Below the pieces are notes generated by a model. It was not told where the DNA came from. It saw only the letters and a program-made list of their open reading frames with translations, and made no database searches. From contig JADHNU010000001.1 in NCBI GenBank assembly GCA_016779325.1, positions 1-64,000 on the forward strand: a stretch of DNA of 64,000 bases, read 5' to 3'. Shown here piece by piece: positions 53,704-62,144 of the stretch; the stretch's first letter is position 1, and each line of letters begins with the position of its first letter. A program made the position numbers and the translations under genes. Source of the DNA: Pseudomonadales bacterium (GTDB lineage Bacteria; Pseudomonadota; Gammaproteobacteria; Pseudomonadales; Azotimanducaceae).

Positions 53704-54638
53704 GCGCTTAGAGCGAGGGGCGGTGCCGGCGGGGGCGCAAGATCCGCCGTTCGCTCCAGTACCTCAAAAGCATCGTGGCGAAGGTGATTCGCGGCCATCT
53801 CATCGCGCAGCTCCGCCTCAGAGATTGCACCCTGGGCGAGGCATTCCTTAAGGAGCCCGAAGAACAAGGCCTCCTGATTCCGATCCGGGTGCTGGCGATA
53901 GTTCCCCAGAAAAGCATATTCCCCAAAGAGCTTGCGCCGGGCACGCATGAGCCAGCCCAGGGGCGGGAAGGCGCGGAAGCGCTCCGCGGGACGCCAATCG
54001 ACGGGGAGGCCCGTTTTCCAGGGCTGGGTCATGCGTCGCGTCGTATGGAGCAGGCGGGTTTCCGAGGTCAGGCGATCGAAATCGTTCCATTGCGCTTCAA
54101 GAACGCCAATGGTGTTCGGATCTTCAAGCTTTAGGCATACCCACTGGGAGTAATCTCGGGTCCGAGCGAAGAGCTCTCGGAAACCCGCCTCCCCATCCCA
54201 ATGACGAAGCTTTGCGCAGTCCAGCAGCATCACGCTCGACGCCCAGCACTTATCGATCGCCCCCTTGGGGCCCGAGCGCTTGCGGCACAAGATGGCCTTA
54301 TCGCCCATATCACGGCTCAGCAAATCGTTGATGTCGCCGACAGCGAAAATGTCCGGATCCATCACCACGGCCCGTCCCATGTAGCCCATGAGCTTGGGCG
54401 GCATAAAGCGCAGGGGCGTAAAAGACTGGAGGTCTTCGTTTAGCCATACCCGTTCCACCCCGTCCCGGAGGTAGGACTGGCCTTCATGCTCGGCGAAAAC
54501 GGGGTAATCCCGCGTATCGATGAAGGCGACATCGAAGGCGTCGGGATTCGAGGACTGGCGCTTGAGGGCCCAGCGGGCCACCTTCGCGCCCAGAATCTGC
54601 TTGTGATTGGTGTGAATAAATACGCACGGCTTGGTCAT
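53700..54638 (-). CDS. Putative GT8-like glycosyltransferase
   Basis: This is a 312-aa protein with a GT-A-type start (CVFIHTNHKQILGAKVARWAL) and a DxD-type metal motif at D94-P-D96 in MGRAVVMDPDIFAVGDIND. SSVMLLDCAKLRHW follows, as in GT8-like enzymes. No signal or membrane helix is seen, so it would work on the cytoplasmic face. It is the last gene of the cerK-like to GT operon, 11 bp after the sulfotransferase. Confidence 0.75.
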   Translation of the reverse strand: MTKPCVFIHTNHKQILGAKVARWALKRQSSNPDAFDVAFIDTRDYPVFAEHEGQSYLRDGVERVWLNEDLQSFTPLRFMPPKLMGYMGRAVVMDPDIFAVGDINDLLSRDMGDKAILCRKRSGPKGAIDKCWASSVMLLDCAKLRHWDGEAGFRELFARTRDYSQWVCLKLEDPNTIGVLEAQWNDFDRLTSETRLLHTTRRMTQPWKTGLPVDWRPAERFRAFPPLGWLMRARRKLFGEYAFLGNYRQHPDRNQEALFFGLLKECLAQGAISEAELRDEMAANHLRHDAFEVLERTADLAPPPAPPLALSA

Positions 54639-54649
54639 GGCCCGTCCTC

Positions 54650-55573
54650 TTAAGCGGTCTCGGTCGCGCGCCCGTAGGCGAAAAGGGGATGGAGATGCTC
54701 GTCGATGTAGCGGTCGATGGTCTCGAGTTCTTCTTCTGAAAAATCATCTCGGTAACCCGCCACCTTCGCCCGTCGGGTTTTGAAGGAGTTCGGATTATGG
54801 GGGTCAGCGGCGGTAAGCCGGTCACCGGCGCCGGCCATGGTTTCGCCCGTGGCCTCCCGCGCTTTCATGCGTTCGAAGGAGGCGAAATCCACGGCGCTCT
54901 GCACCGCGTCCAGATCCGCCTGCGCCCCCAGAAAAGCAAGCACGGACGCGAGGGTAGCCGCCGTTTCCGCCCGCAGGTCCTCATAGCGCACGACCTGATG
55001 GCGAAGGGTTTGGGGGAACGCCTTAGCCCAATCATTCATAAAGCGCACAATGCGAGGCACACCGCCCCCGTCCCCCATCACGAACTCGAACAGGGAGAGG
55101 GATGCGCCGTGCGGTGGATACTGATTAAGCAGTTTTTTATGGGGCCGCATGCGATGGGCCCATTGGTGATATTGGGACACCGCCGTATCCGCGGGGTGGC
55201 GGGCGAGAAACAGCACGGGGCGAGGATAGTAGTCCGCCTTGCTACGCCCGTTGCCTGTCCAATCCCCTAGGTAATTATCGTGGGTGAAAAAGAGCTTAGG
55301 AATCGCGCGGTGTAGGCGGTGCAGGTTATCGAATTCGAAAAGCACGGGCTCCGCAATGCCGTAGCGTTCGCGATAAAAGTGCGACAGCATGACGCGCAGC
55401 CAGGTCCGTCCCGCTTTCCCAAAGGACACCACCGCGGCATCGGCGTACCGAAGGCGACGGGCTTCTAGGCCCCCGCGCACCCAGCGCTCTAGTCGGACCC
55501 GTTGACCATCGCTCAAAAGCAGGGCGCCGCCCCGCTCCAGATTCCGCCGAACGCTCAGAAGTAGCTCGCTCAT
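54650..55573 (-). CDS. Sulfotransferase domain protein
   Basis: This is a 307-aa PAPS-dependent sulfotransferase. The 5'-phosphosulfate loop is AAVVSFGKAGRTWLRVML (48-64 region). The 3'-phosphate part is PVLFLARHPADTAVSQYHQW, and the C-terminal RRAKVAGYRDDFSEEELETID matches the GxxGxW/K-type PAPS site. ATG 55573 overlaps the ELM1-C stop (TAATG). Its place in the operon suggests sulfation of a glycosylated sphingolipid, giving an acidic head group. Confidence 0.87.
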   Translation of the reverse strand: MSELLLSVRRNLERGGALLLSDGQRVRLERWVRGGLEARRLRYADAAVVSFGKAGRTWLRVMLSHFYRERYGIAEPVLFEFDNLHRLHRAIPKLFFTHDNYLGDWTGNGRSKADYYPRPVLFLARHPADTAVSQYHQWAHRMRPHKKLLNQYPPHGASLSLFEFVMGDGGGVPRIVRFMNDWAKAFPQTLRHQVVRYEDLRAETAATLASVLAFLGAQADLDAVQSAVDFASFERMKAREATGETMAGAGDRLTAADPHNPNSFKTRRAKVAGYRDDFSEEELETIDRYIDEHLHPLFAYGRATETA

Positions 55574-56688
55574 TAGTCTTTCCCTGTCCCCTTTCCTAAG
55601 CCAGCGTTGGCGCCGCTCAATAAACCTTCCACCGCGGCCACGGCCCGTGCCAGCGCTCGCTCGGGATTCAAGCTTGGGCCCGAGGTCGCCGCGGCCTGAG
55701 CTTCCGAAGCCGGGTTCAGGAAGCGCGCCGCGCCGGATCGCACCAGGGCGTGGGCAAGTGCGTCGAGATCCCGAGGCGCTGGAAGCCAGCCTCGGGCCAC
55801 GGCCCTTTGGCGTACCCGGGCAAGGCGAGGAAAGCGCGCCACGGCCCGCTCTAGTCGCTCTCGCCAGTCTACCGCTTTTGGCAAGCGATAGATCCAAAGG
55901 GGCGCATCTTCCCCGCTCAGCTCCATGAGCATGGAGGCGGAATCGCTGGTGGCGACGAAGGCCTCAGCCCCGCGGCGCAGCGCGCCGTAGGGATTAGCGG
56001 CATCCCCCTCACGCCAGCGATAAAGCCGACTGCCGGCCGGGCGGAGCGCGTCCAGAGCGTCAAGTATGGCCGCCGGCGTTCTCCGGGAACCGCAAAAATA
56101 GAGTGTGCCGGCTGCCCCCCGGGGCAAGGTTTTTAGGCACCGGAGGAGCTCGGCCAGCACCCCTTCATCAAAACGATAGGGCCGGGTGGCACCGCCTAGC
56201 ATCACCGCCGTGAGGGGCCGGGGCAGCGCCGCAAGCTCCGCCTCGAGTGCGGTCTCTGAAGCCCCGGGAACGGCAGGAGGCTTTGACAGAAAGAGCGGCG
56301 ACTCCAGAGACAGCACATCCGGCGCCGGCGGCACAAGCGCCTGGGGGGGCGCAAGAATGAGGGCAAAACGACGGCGATACCCCTTCGGTCGCCCGAGAAT
56401 CACCAGGCGGGTTCGGCCGCCGCTTTGCTTTTGGATCCACAGGGCCGCCATGGTTGGACGACGACCCGACACGAGAATCAGTTCGGGCCAGGGCGGCAAA
56501 AGAGGGTCCGAGGCGTTCCGATCAAAGGGATAAAGGCTCGGCAGAAAAGGGGGCTTCCCGGTGACCCAGCGGGGCTTCGGCACCAGCCGGCGCCGCAGGT
56601 AGGGCACGCTAAGGCGGTCGGCAATGTTCAGAAGCTGCTGCGTATCTCCAGGCTTGCCGCCTTCCAGAAGCCACACGGGGGCGGTCAC
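55573..56688 (-). CDS. ELM1-domain (DUF1022) protein, paralog C
   Basis: This 371-aa ELM1-like protein shows EGGKPGDTQQLLNIADRL, LILVSGRRPTMAALWIQKQSGG, AVMLGGATRPYRF, CGSRRTPAAIL and VATSDSASMLMELSG. It is longer at the C-terminus than A and B. The GTG at 56688 overlaps the stop of the Tam41-like gene (GTGA), so the two are coupled. As the third member in one locus it implies three different substrates or steps. Confidence 0.85.
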   Translation of the reverse strand: MTAPVWLLEGGKPGDTQQLLNIADRLSVPYLRRRLVPKPRWVTGKPPFLPSLYPFDRNASDPLLPPWPELILVSGRRPTMAALWIQKQSGGRTRLVILGRPKGYRRRFALILAPPQALVPPAPDVLSLESPLFLSKPPAVPGASETALEAELAALPRPLTAVMLGGATRPYRFDEGVLAELLRCLKTLPRGAAGTLYFCGSRRTPAAILDALDALRPAGSRLYRWREGDAANPYGALRRGAEAFVATSDSASMLMELSGEDAPLWIYRLPKAVDWRERLERAVARFPRLARVRQRAVARGWLPAPRDLDALAHALVRSGAARFLNPASEAQAAATSGPSLNPERALARAVAAVEGLLSGANAGLGKGTGKD

Positions 56689-57596
56689 TTTAGATAACCC
56701 CCACGCCACAGCCGCCAGAGCTCGGGCCAGAGCAAGAGCCAGGGGTAGCGGCGCAGGCGCGGCGTCAGGCGGACCTGGGCGCCGCTATGGCGCTCGAGCT
56801 TCCAGGCGGCGTAATCGAGCGCCCCCTCAAAGGTCCCGAGCGCCTTAAGCAAACGCGCCAGCGCTAGGGGCTTTCCCAGGACCGCGCGAGCACGCCAGGC
56901 CCAGCGGGTGGCAGCGGCGGACCGGCGCGCACGCCAGAACCCCTCTCGCGCCAATACGGGGCCTGCTAGAGCGCGGAAAAAGGTCGCCTCGCGGGCAACG
57001 ATATCGTCCCCCCGCCCGGGGCCCTCCGGTCGAAGTTCTGTCCCATAGGTACGTGCTAAGGCCGCGCGCCAGAGATCCTCCGGTCCCGCCCCCTTCGCCA
57101 CCCCCGGCAAGGTCCGCCCCAGCAAGGTTTCGGAAGCCCCCAGGAGCGCAACCTCATAGTGCGCCCGGCGGTTCGGATCGGGGCAGGCCAGGAGACTCAT
57201 GGGCTGCGCATAGCGCGCCCAAAAATAGGGGAAGAAGTCGAGCCGAGAACACCCTCTGAAAAACTGCCTTTCCGTTAGGAGCGCGTACTTACAACGCAGC
57301 ACGCTCCCGTCCGCCCCCGGCACCTCGAGGTAAAACACATTGGGCGGCAGGACAGCGCCCGCCCAGGCGAGCCCCCGGGGCAGGCTCCGGAAGTCGCTCA
57401 CGAGCACGTGAAAATCAACCAACCCCTCCAAAGTATCCTCGCGCCGGCAAGACCCGTAATACAGCACCCCAAGCAGGCTGGCCCCGTAGCGCTGCTGCAG
57501 CGTCTCGAGGAGGGGCGCAAGCCCAGCCTGCGGGGGGCGATCGAGCTGGGCCCGGAGCGCGGACCGAGCTTGGCGCTCAAGCTCGACGAAGCGCAC
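56685..57596 (-). CDS. Nucleotidyltransferase-fold protein resembling mitochondrial Tam41
   Basis: This is a 303-aa protein. The N-terminal nucleotidyltransferase motif is VLYYGSCRREDTLEGLVDFHVLV (GS at 48-49, D61-x-H63). VFYLEV, CKYALLTERQF (102-112), FWARYAQPMSLL (125-136), PEDLWRAALARTYGTELRPE (172-191) and GRGDDIV follow. The same order of features (YGS, FD-x-V, a KYG-like strand, YIAGRLQKPV-like segment, LSY-x-GD-x-R) occurs in Tam41, the mitochondrial CDP-diacylglycerol synthase. Start GTG directly follows the cerK-like stop. I infer transfer of CMP to ceramide-1-phosphate or phosphatidate; the similarity was judged by eye. Confidence 0.65.
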   Translation of the reverse strand: MRFVELERQARSALRAQLDRPPQAGLAPLLETLQQRYGASLLGVLYYGSCRREDTLEGLVDFHVLVSDFRSLPRGLAWAGAVLPPNVFYLEVPGADGSVLRCKYALLTERQFFRGCSRLDFFPYFWARYAQPMSLLACPDPNRRAHYEVALLGASETLLGRTLPGVAKGAGPEDLWRAALARTYGTELRPEGPGRGDDIVAREATFFRALAGPVLAREGFWRARRSAAATRWAWRARAVLGKPLALARLLKALGTFEGALDYAAWKLERHSGAQVRLTPRLRRYPWLLLWPELWRLWRGGYLK

Positions 57597-58550
57597 CTAG
57601 GCCGCCCCGCGCCCGGGGCCTGCTAGGGCGACGAAGGTGCGGGGGGCCCCCGCGGTGAGGGTTAGGGGACCCACGCTGCGATATACCTCACCGTCAATGA
57701 CCCAGGGCTCCGCCACCTCTAAAGTCAGGCGCGCGCCCCGGGCACTAAAATAGCCCGCAGCTTGCGGAAGATGGGCGCTTCGCCCAAAGAGCAGGGCCGG
57801 AAGGCGCCAAGCGAGGCCAGAAGCCCCGGGGGAAAGCCAGGTGCACGCTAGGGGGCCGCCCCCGGGCCCCCAGAAAGGCGTCATGCCCAAGAAGAGCCGT
57901 TTCATGGTGCTGGCTAGGAACAAACTTTTCTCCGCGCAGGCCAGCGTGTGCCCATCGAGTCGCCCGGGCAAATGCGCCGGCGCATCAAAGGGTGCTTCTC
58001 GCCGGAGCATGCCAAGGGCCACACGCAGCAGCGCCGCCCCCGCGGCCCACTCGCCGGCGCGGCCGCCATGACCCAAACTGGCATGCCAGTACTCAATGCC
58101 GCGCACGATGACCCCAGCGCCGAAGAAAAAGCCGCGAAGGGACTCCCCCTCGGGGGTTTCTAAGGCAAGGGGGGCGCGCTCAAGACAGGGCCAGGTGGCA
58201 ACGGGTAGGTCCCGAAGGGCCAACAGCGCCCGCCGACGCCGGCTCAGACGCCCCCCACAGCGCAGATCATGCGCGGTCATATTGGTGCTCCCCGCAGGCA
58301 GAATCGCCAGGGGCGGCGCCGGGCGGTCGCCCAGGGCCGTCAACACCGCATGCACCGTGCCATCGCCCCCATTGATCGCCAGCACGGACGGCGCCTTCGC
58401 CAGCAGCGCCTCCAAGGCCATCGGCACATCGGCGGCGGATCGGGTAACCTCTTGGCTTACAGCGGTAAGGCCACCGAAGCTCTCGATCAACGCCGCCTTG
58501 CGCGCATTTCGCCCGCTGCCTGCGTTACTGAGGATTGCAATGCGATTCAC
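57597..58550 (-). CDS. Diacylglycerol/ceramide kinase-type lipid kinase
   Basis: This is a 317-aa DAGK-catalytic protein: SNAGSGRNARK (8-18), the nucleotide loop NGGDGTVHAVL (G61-T65) and LPAGSTNMTAHDL (87-90 GSTN), followed by the C-terminal beta-sandwich. In Caulobacter a protein of this class (CpgB) phosphorylates ceramide. The Spt/CerR context makes ceramide the likely substrate. GTG start with AAGGG upstream. It heads a five-gene operon: kinase, Tam41-like, ELM1-C, sulfotransferase, GT. Confidence 0.85.
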   Translation of the reverse strand: MNRIAILSNAGSGRNARKAALIESFGGLTAVSQEVTRSAADVPMALEALLAKAPSVLAINGGDGTVHAVLTALGDRPAPPLAILPAGSTNMTAHDLRCGGRLSRRRRALLALRDLPVATWPCLERAPLALETPEGESLRGFFFGAGVIVRGIEYWHASLGHGGRAGEWAAGAALLRVALGMLRREAPFDAPAHLPGRLDGHTLACAEKSLFLASTMKRLFLGMTPFWGPGGGPLACTWLSPGASGLAWRLPALLFGRSAHLPQAAGYFSARGARLTLEVAEPWVIDGEVYRSVGPLTLTAGAPRTFVALAGPGRGAA

Positions 58551-58568
58551 AAATCAGACCCTTGACCG

Positions 58569-59501
58569 ATGAACGGGGCGGAAACTTGGACCCTACCCCC
58601 AGCGCCGCCGGCCGGGAGTATAAAGGTTGCTCACCTGACCGACCCACACCTCAGTAACCTGGCGGGGATCGAGGCCCTAGAGCTTCGGGACCAGCGCCTC
58701 CTCGGCTGGCTTTCCTGGCGCCGGAAACGGCGGCGGGTTCATCAACGTGCCACCCTCGACGCCGTGGTCGCGGCCGCGCGCCGCGGCATGCCGGACCACT
58801 GGTGTATTACCGGCGACCTTACCCACATCGGCCATGAACGGGAGCTGAGCGAGGCCGCGGAGTGGCTGAGATCCCTGGCGCCTCCAGGCCAGCTGACGGT
58901 TATCCCGGGCAACCACGATCTATACATACCCGCCTGCTCCCAGGCGGCCCTTGAGGCGCATTGGGGCCCCTATCTCAAGGACGCCGGGGACGCCTGGCCC
59001 CGGCTTCAACTCCGGGGCGCCGTCGCCTTGATCAGCCTGAATAGCGGCCATGCTGCGCCCCCGGCCTTCGCTACGGGCGCTCTCGGCGCCCTTCAACGGA
59101 CCCGCCTTAAGGCCTGCCTTGCTGCGGCAGGGGCCGCGGGCTATGCCCGGCTCGTGCTCATCCACCACGCCCCGGGGCCGGGCATGGATAAATGGCGCAA
59201 ACGCCTGGTCGACGCCCCGGAGTTGGCGAACATCCTTCAGCACGAGGGCGCCGAGCTCGTGCTCCACGGCCATTGCCACGAGAGCCTGTCTCGCACCCTC
59301 GCCGGACCCGCGGGACCAATCCCCGTGCTCAGCGCGCCCTCTGCATCGGCCACGGGAGAGCATGGCTGTCGCAGCGCAGGCTTCAACGAGCTTGCGATCA
59401 CCGTAACTACGCGTTCCGTAACCCTTGAGGCGACGGGGGTGCAACTGGGTACCCCCCCTCAGCGGACACTACACACCACCCTACCTCGCCCCGGCGCTTA
59501 G
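58569..59501 (+). CDS. Metallophosphoesterase
   Basis: This is a 310-aa calcineurin-like phosphoesterase with all five metal motifs: D25-x-H27 (LTDPHLSN), G82-D83 (ITGDLTHIGHE), G114-NHD (VIPGNHDLYI), LIHHAPG and the C-terminal HGHCH. It resembles cyclic-phosphodiesterase and LpxH/UDP-diacylglucosamine-hydrolase-like enzymes. It is divergent from the lipid kinase (18-bp gap) and could hydrolyse a nucleotide-activated or phospho-sphingolipid. That role is inferred. Confidence 0.88.
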   Translation: MNGAETWTLPPAPPAGSIKVAHLTDPHLSNLAGIEALELRDQRLLGWLSWRRKRRRVHQRATLDAVVAAARRGMPDHWCITGDLTHIGHERELSEAAEWLRSLAPPGQLTVIPGNHDLYIPACSQAALEAHWGPYLKDAGDAWPRLQLRGAVALISLNSGHAAPPAFATGALGALQRTRLKACLAAAGAAGYARLVLIHHAPGPGMDKWRKRLVDAPELANILQHEGAELVLHGHCHESLSRTLAGPAGPIPVLSAPSASATGEHGCRSAGFNELAITVTTRSVTLEATGVQLGTPPQRTLHTTLPRPGA

Positions 59502-60292
59502 CCGTCGCCGCGGCGGCGAAAGCGATCCCGGACCGTGGCCAAGTCCTCTAGGGAGTCCACGTCCACGGCGGCATCGGGGTCGGCAACGGGAATAGCGGCG
59601 CACCGAGCACCGGTGCGATCGCTTAAGGCCTCCAGAGCAGCACTAAGAGACAAGCGCCCTGCCAGATAGCGCGCAGCCAAGCCCAGGCCCAACACCCGCA
59701 ACATTTTATCGGGCCGCTTTCGCAGGGCTTCCACTTCGCGCCAAAAGCTCAGCACCTTCCCCGCTTTGGGCCCGCGGAGGAAAAACAGATTGGTTCCACA
59801 ATAGGCGCCACAGGAGAAACGCAGGGCGGTGCGTTTTGAATGCGGAAAAGCCGCCTGCACCGCCTCATAGGGCGCGAGGCCCACAGCGACGTCCTGCGAG
59901 CCCGCTGCCGCGTCTTGCCAGAACCGCTCTAAGGTTTCCGGCGTCAGCAAGGGATGATCCCCCGTGGTCAGCAGGAGCGCTTTCCCTTCCCCTTGTGCCG
60001 CTTCCCAAAGCGCCTGGGCGCTGCGCGCGGGAGACCCCTCTGGGGGCAACCACCGCGCTGCCCCCGCGGCCAAGGTCGTCTCCAACCAGGGCGCCGTTGC
60101 CCGTTGTATGAGCGCCGGCCCACACAGCATGGGCGGTTCCGGCGCCACCGCGGAGACGTTGGCCAGCACACGCTGCAGCATGGGCACGCCGGCGATGTCC
60201 ACCAACGTTTTCAGCGTGACGCCTTCTGCGTCCTGAAAGGGACTGGGCCCGGCCCGCTCCGCGGCGAGGATGCCAAACAGCACTGCGCTCAT
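59498..60292 (-). CDS. MobA-like NTP transferase domain protein
   Basis: This is a 264-aa Rossmann nucleotidyltransferase. The N-terminus (GILAAERAGPSPFQDAEGVTLKTLVDIAGVPMLQRVL) is a modified form of the LAAGxGxR...K signature, with the usual Arg/Lys partly replaced. The metal Asp is in LLLTTGDHPLLT and a second in PDAAVDVDSLEDLATV. A nucleotidyltransferase is also present among the Caulobacter ceramide phosphoglycerate genes, as I recall. It may activate a head-group alcohol phosphate as a CDP derivative. It is convergent with the phosphoesterase. Confidence 0.8.
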   Translation of the reverse strand: MSAVLFGILAAERAGPSPFQDAEGVTLKTLVDIAGVPMLQRVLANVSAVAPEPPMLCGPALIQRATAPWLETTLAAGAARWLPPEGSPARSAQALWEAAQGEGKALLLTTGDHPLLTPETLERFWQDAAAGSQDVAVGLAPYEAVQAAFPHSKRTALRFSCGAYCGTNLFFLRGPKAGKVLSFWREVEALRKRPDKMLRVLGLGLAARYLAGRLSLSAALEALSDRTGARCAAIPVADPDAAVDVDSLEDLATVRDRFRRRGDG

Positions 60293-60392
60293 AGGTTTGC
60301 CTCGTTTCCTCGCTATGCCATCGCCGGCGCTTTCGGCGCATAATAGCCCGATTGTGAAATTGCCCCCCGGGGCTCAGGGATTCGAATAGCGC

Positions 60393-62144
60393 GTGACCGA
60401 TTTAAGGGAGCCCATGGTAACGCCAACGGAGCGCGAACAAGCGCTTCGCGGGGGGGATTTTGCCACGCTCTGGGAGGCACTCAGCTACGCCGCGGGGGCT
60501 GCGACGGGGGCAAACTTCTTCGACGGCCGGGGCCGCTGCACCGCGGCCTTAAGCTGGGGCGCCATCGCCGAGGCTGCGGAAGCCCTCGCGGGGGCCTTTT
60601 CGGCGCTCGCACTCCCCCGGGGCAGCCGGGTCGCCATCGTCGCCGAAACCCACCCGAATTTTCATATCGCCTTCTTCGCGGCGCGCCGGGCGGCCCTCGT
60701 GCCCGTACCCTTGCCCGCCAGCATTCACATGGGCGGCGCAGAGCCTTTCGTGGCCCTCCTCGCTCGCCTCATGGCCCACGCCGACGCAAAAGTCGCGCTC
60801 GCCACGGATGCCTTTCTTCCGTACCTCGAACAGGCCCGGGACGCGACGCCGAGCGAACTCCGCGTGGGCACGGTAGAGGCCTTTCTCGCGGGCCCCCATG
60901 CGGCCCTACCCGAACCGCCCGGCCCGGATGAAGTCGCCTACGTCCAATACACCTCAGGGAGCACCCAATTTCCTCGCGGCGCCGTGCTGACGGAACGCTC
61001 GACCCTGCGCAACGTGCTCGGCATCATTCGTGACGGGCTCAAGATTGGTGAACAAGACCGTTTCTGCTCCTGGCTGCCGTTTTATCACGACATGGGATTG
61101 GTCGGAAAAGTCATGGTTCCCATGGCCAGCCAAACCTCCATCGACTACCTCGGCCCCCGGGAATTCGCCATGCGTCCGCGCCTCTGGCCCCGCCTTATCA
61201 GCGACCATGGGGGCACCATTTCCTTCTCGCCCCCCTTCGGTTACGAACTGACAGCCCGGCGCTTACGCGCTCAGGATGCGGAAAGCTTTTCCCTCAGCCA
61301 CTGGCGCATCGCTGGCTGCGGCGCAGATATGATCCGCCCTCAGGTCCTGGAAGCCTTTGCCGAAGCCCTCGCACCGGCGGGATTTCGCAAGGAGGCCCTT
61401 ATGCCGTCCTATGGGATGGCCGAAGTGTCTCTAGCCGTGAGTTTTACGGCCCCGGGAACGGGCCTCCACACAGACCGGATCGACCGGGCGACGCGGGAAC
61501 GGAAGGGCTATGCCCAGCCCGGAGAGGGGCCGGAAAGTCTTCGCTTCACCAGCTGCGGCCAACTGCTCCCGGGCTATGAGGCCGAAATACGAGACAGCAA
61601 AGGCGGGCCCTGCCCCGATCGCACCATCGGCACGATCTTCCTGAAAACGCCCAGCACCATGGAAGGCTATCTCACCAAAGACGGCCTAGATCAAAGCGCC
61701 CTTCACGGGGCTTGGCTCGATACGGGCGACTTGGGCTACCTCTACAACGGCACCTTGGTGGTGACGGGACGGCGCAAGGATCTCCTCATCGTCAATGGCC
61801 GTAACCTTTGGCCCCAGGACCTCGAGCTTACTGCCGAACGCGCGGCCGAGGGACGTACGGGAGATGCGGCCGCGTTCACCGTTGAGGGTCCCGAGCGAGA
61901 CGAACTCGTGGTCCTCCTCCAATGCCGAGAGCGGGTCCCGGAGAAGCGCCTTGAGCTGCTCCGCGGCGTTCGCCGCGCCGTGCAAACCACCTTTGGGGTG
62001 GAAGCGAATGTGCAAGGCGTGGAGCCCCATGCCCTGCCTCGAACCACCTCCGGAAAGTTGTCTAGGGCCAAGGCTAAGGCCCTGTTCCTTGATAAGGATC
62101 CGAGCCTGGGCCTCGCCGCCGCACAACTGGCCCCGGAAGCATGA
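60393..62144 (+). CDS. Fatty acyl-AMP ligase / acyl-ACP synthetase
   Basis: This is a 583-aa adenylating enzyme. The P-loop-like motif is VQYTSGSTQFPRGAVLT, then PSYGMAEVSLAVSF and LDTGDLGYLYNGTLVVTGRRKD. The GYELTARRL...LSHWRIAGCGADMI segment is typical of FAAL enzymes, which load ACPs rather than CoA. It corresponds to the acyl-AcpR synthetase of Caulobacter and should charge the locus ACP for Spt. The GTG start is 60393; ATG 60414 is possible (AAGGGAG just upstream). The next gene overlaps by 4 bp. Confidence 0.9.
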   Translation: MTDLREPMVTPTEREQALRGGDFATLWEALSYAAGAATGANFFDGRGRCTAALSWGAIAEAAEALAGAFSALALPRGSRVAIVAETHPNFHIAFFAARRAALVPVPLPASIHMGGAEPFVALLARLMAHADAKVALATDAFLPYLEQARDATPSELRVGTVEAFLAGPHAALPEPPGPDEVAYVQYTSGSTQFPRGAVLTERSTLRNVLGIIRDGLKIGEQDRFCSWLPFYHDMGLVGKVMVPMASQTSIDYLGPREFAMRPRLWPRLISDHGGTISFSPPFGYELTARRLRAQDAESFSLSHWRIAGCGADMIRPQVLEAFAEALAPAGFRKEALMPSYGMAEVSLAVSFTAPGTGLHTDRIDRATRERKGYAQPGEGPESLRFTSCGQLLPGYEAEIRDSKGGPCPDRTIGTIFLKTPSTMEGYLTKDGLDQSALHGAWLDTGDLGYLYNGTLVVTGRRKDLLIVNGRNLWPQDLELTAERAAEGRTGDAAAFTVEGPERDELVVLLQCRERVPEKRLELLRGVRRAVQTTFGVEANVQGVEPHALPRTTSGKLSRAKAKALFLDKDPSLGLAAAQLAPEA

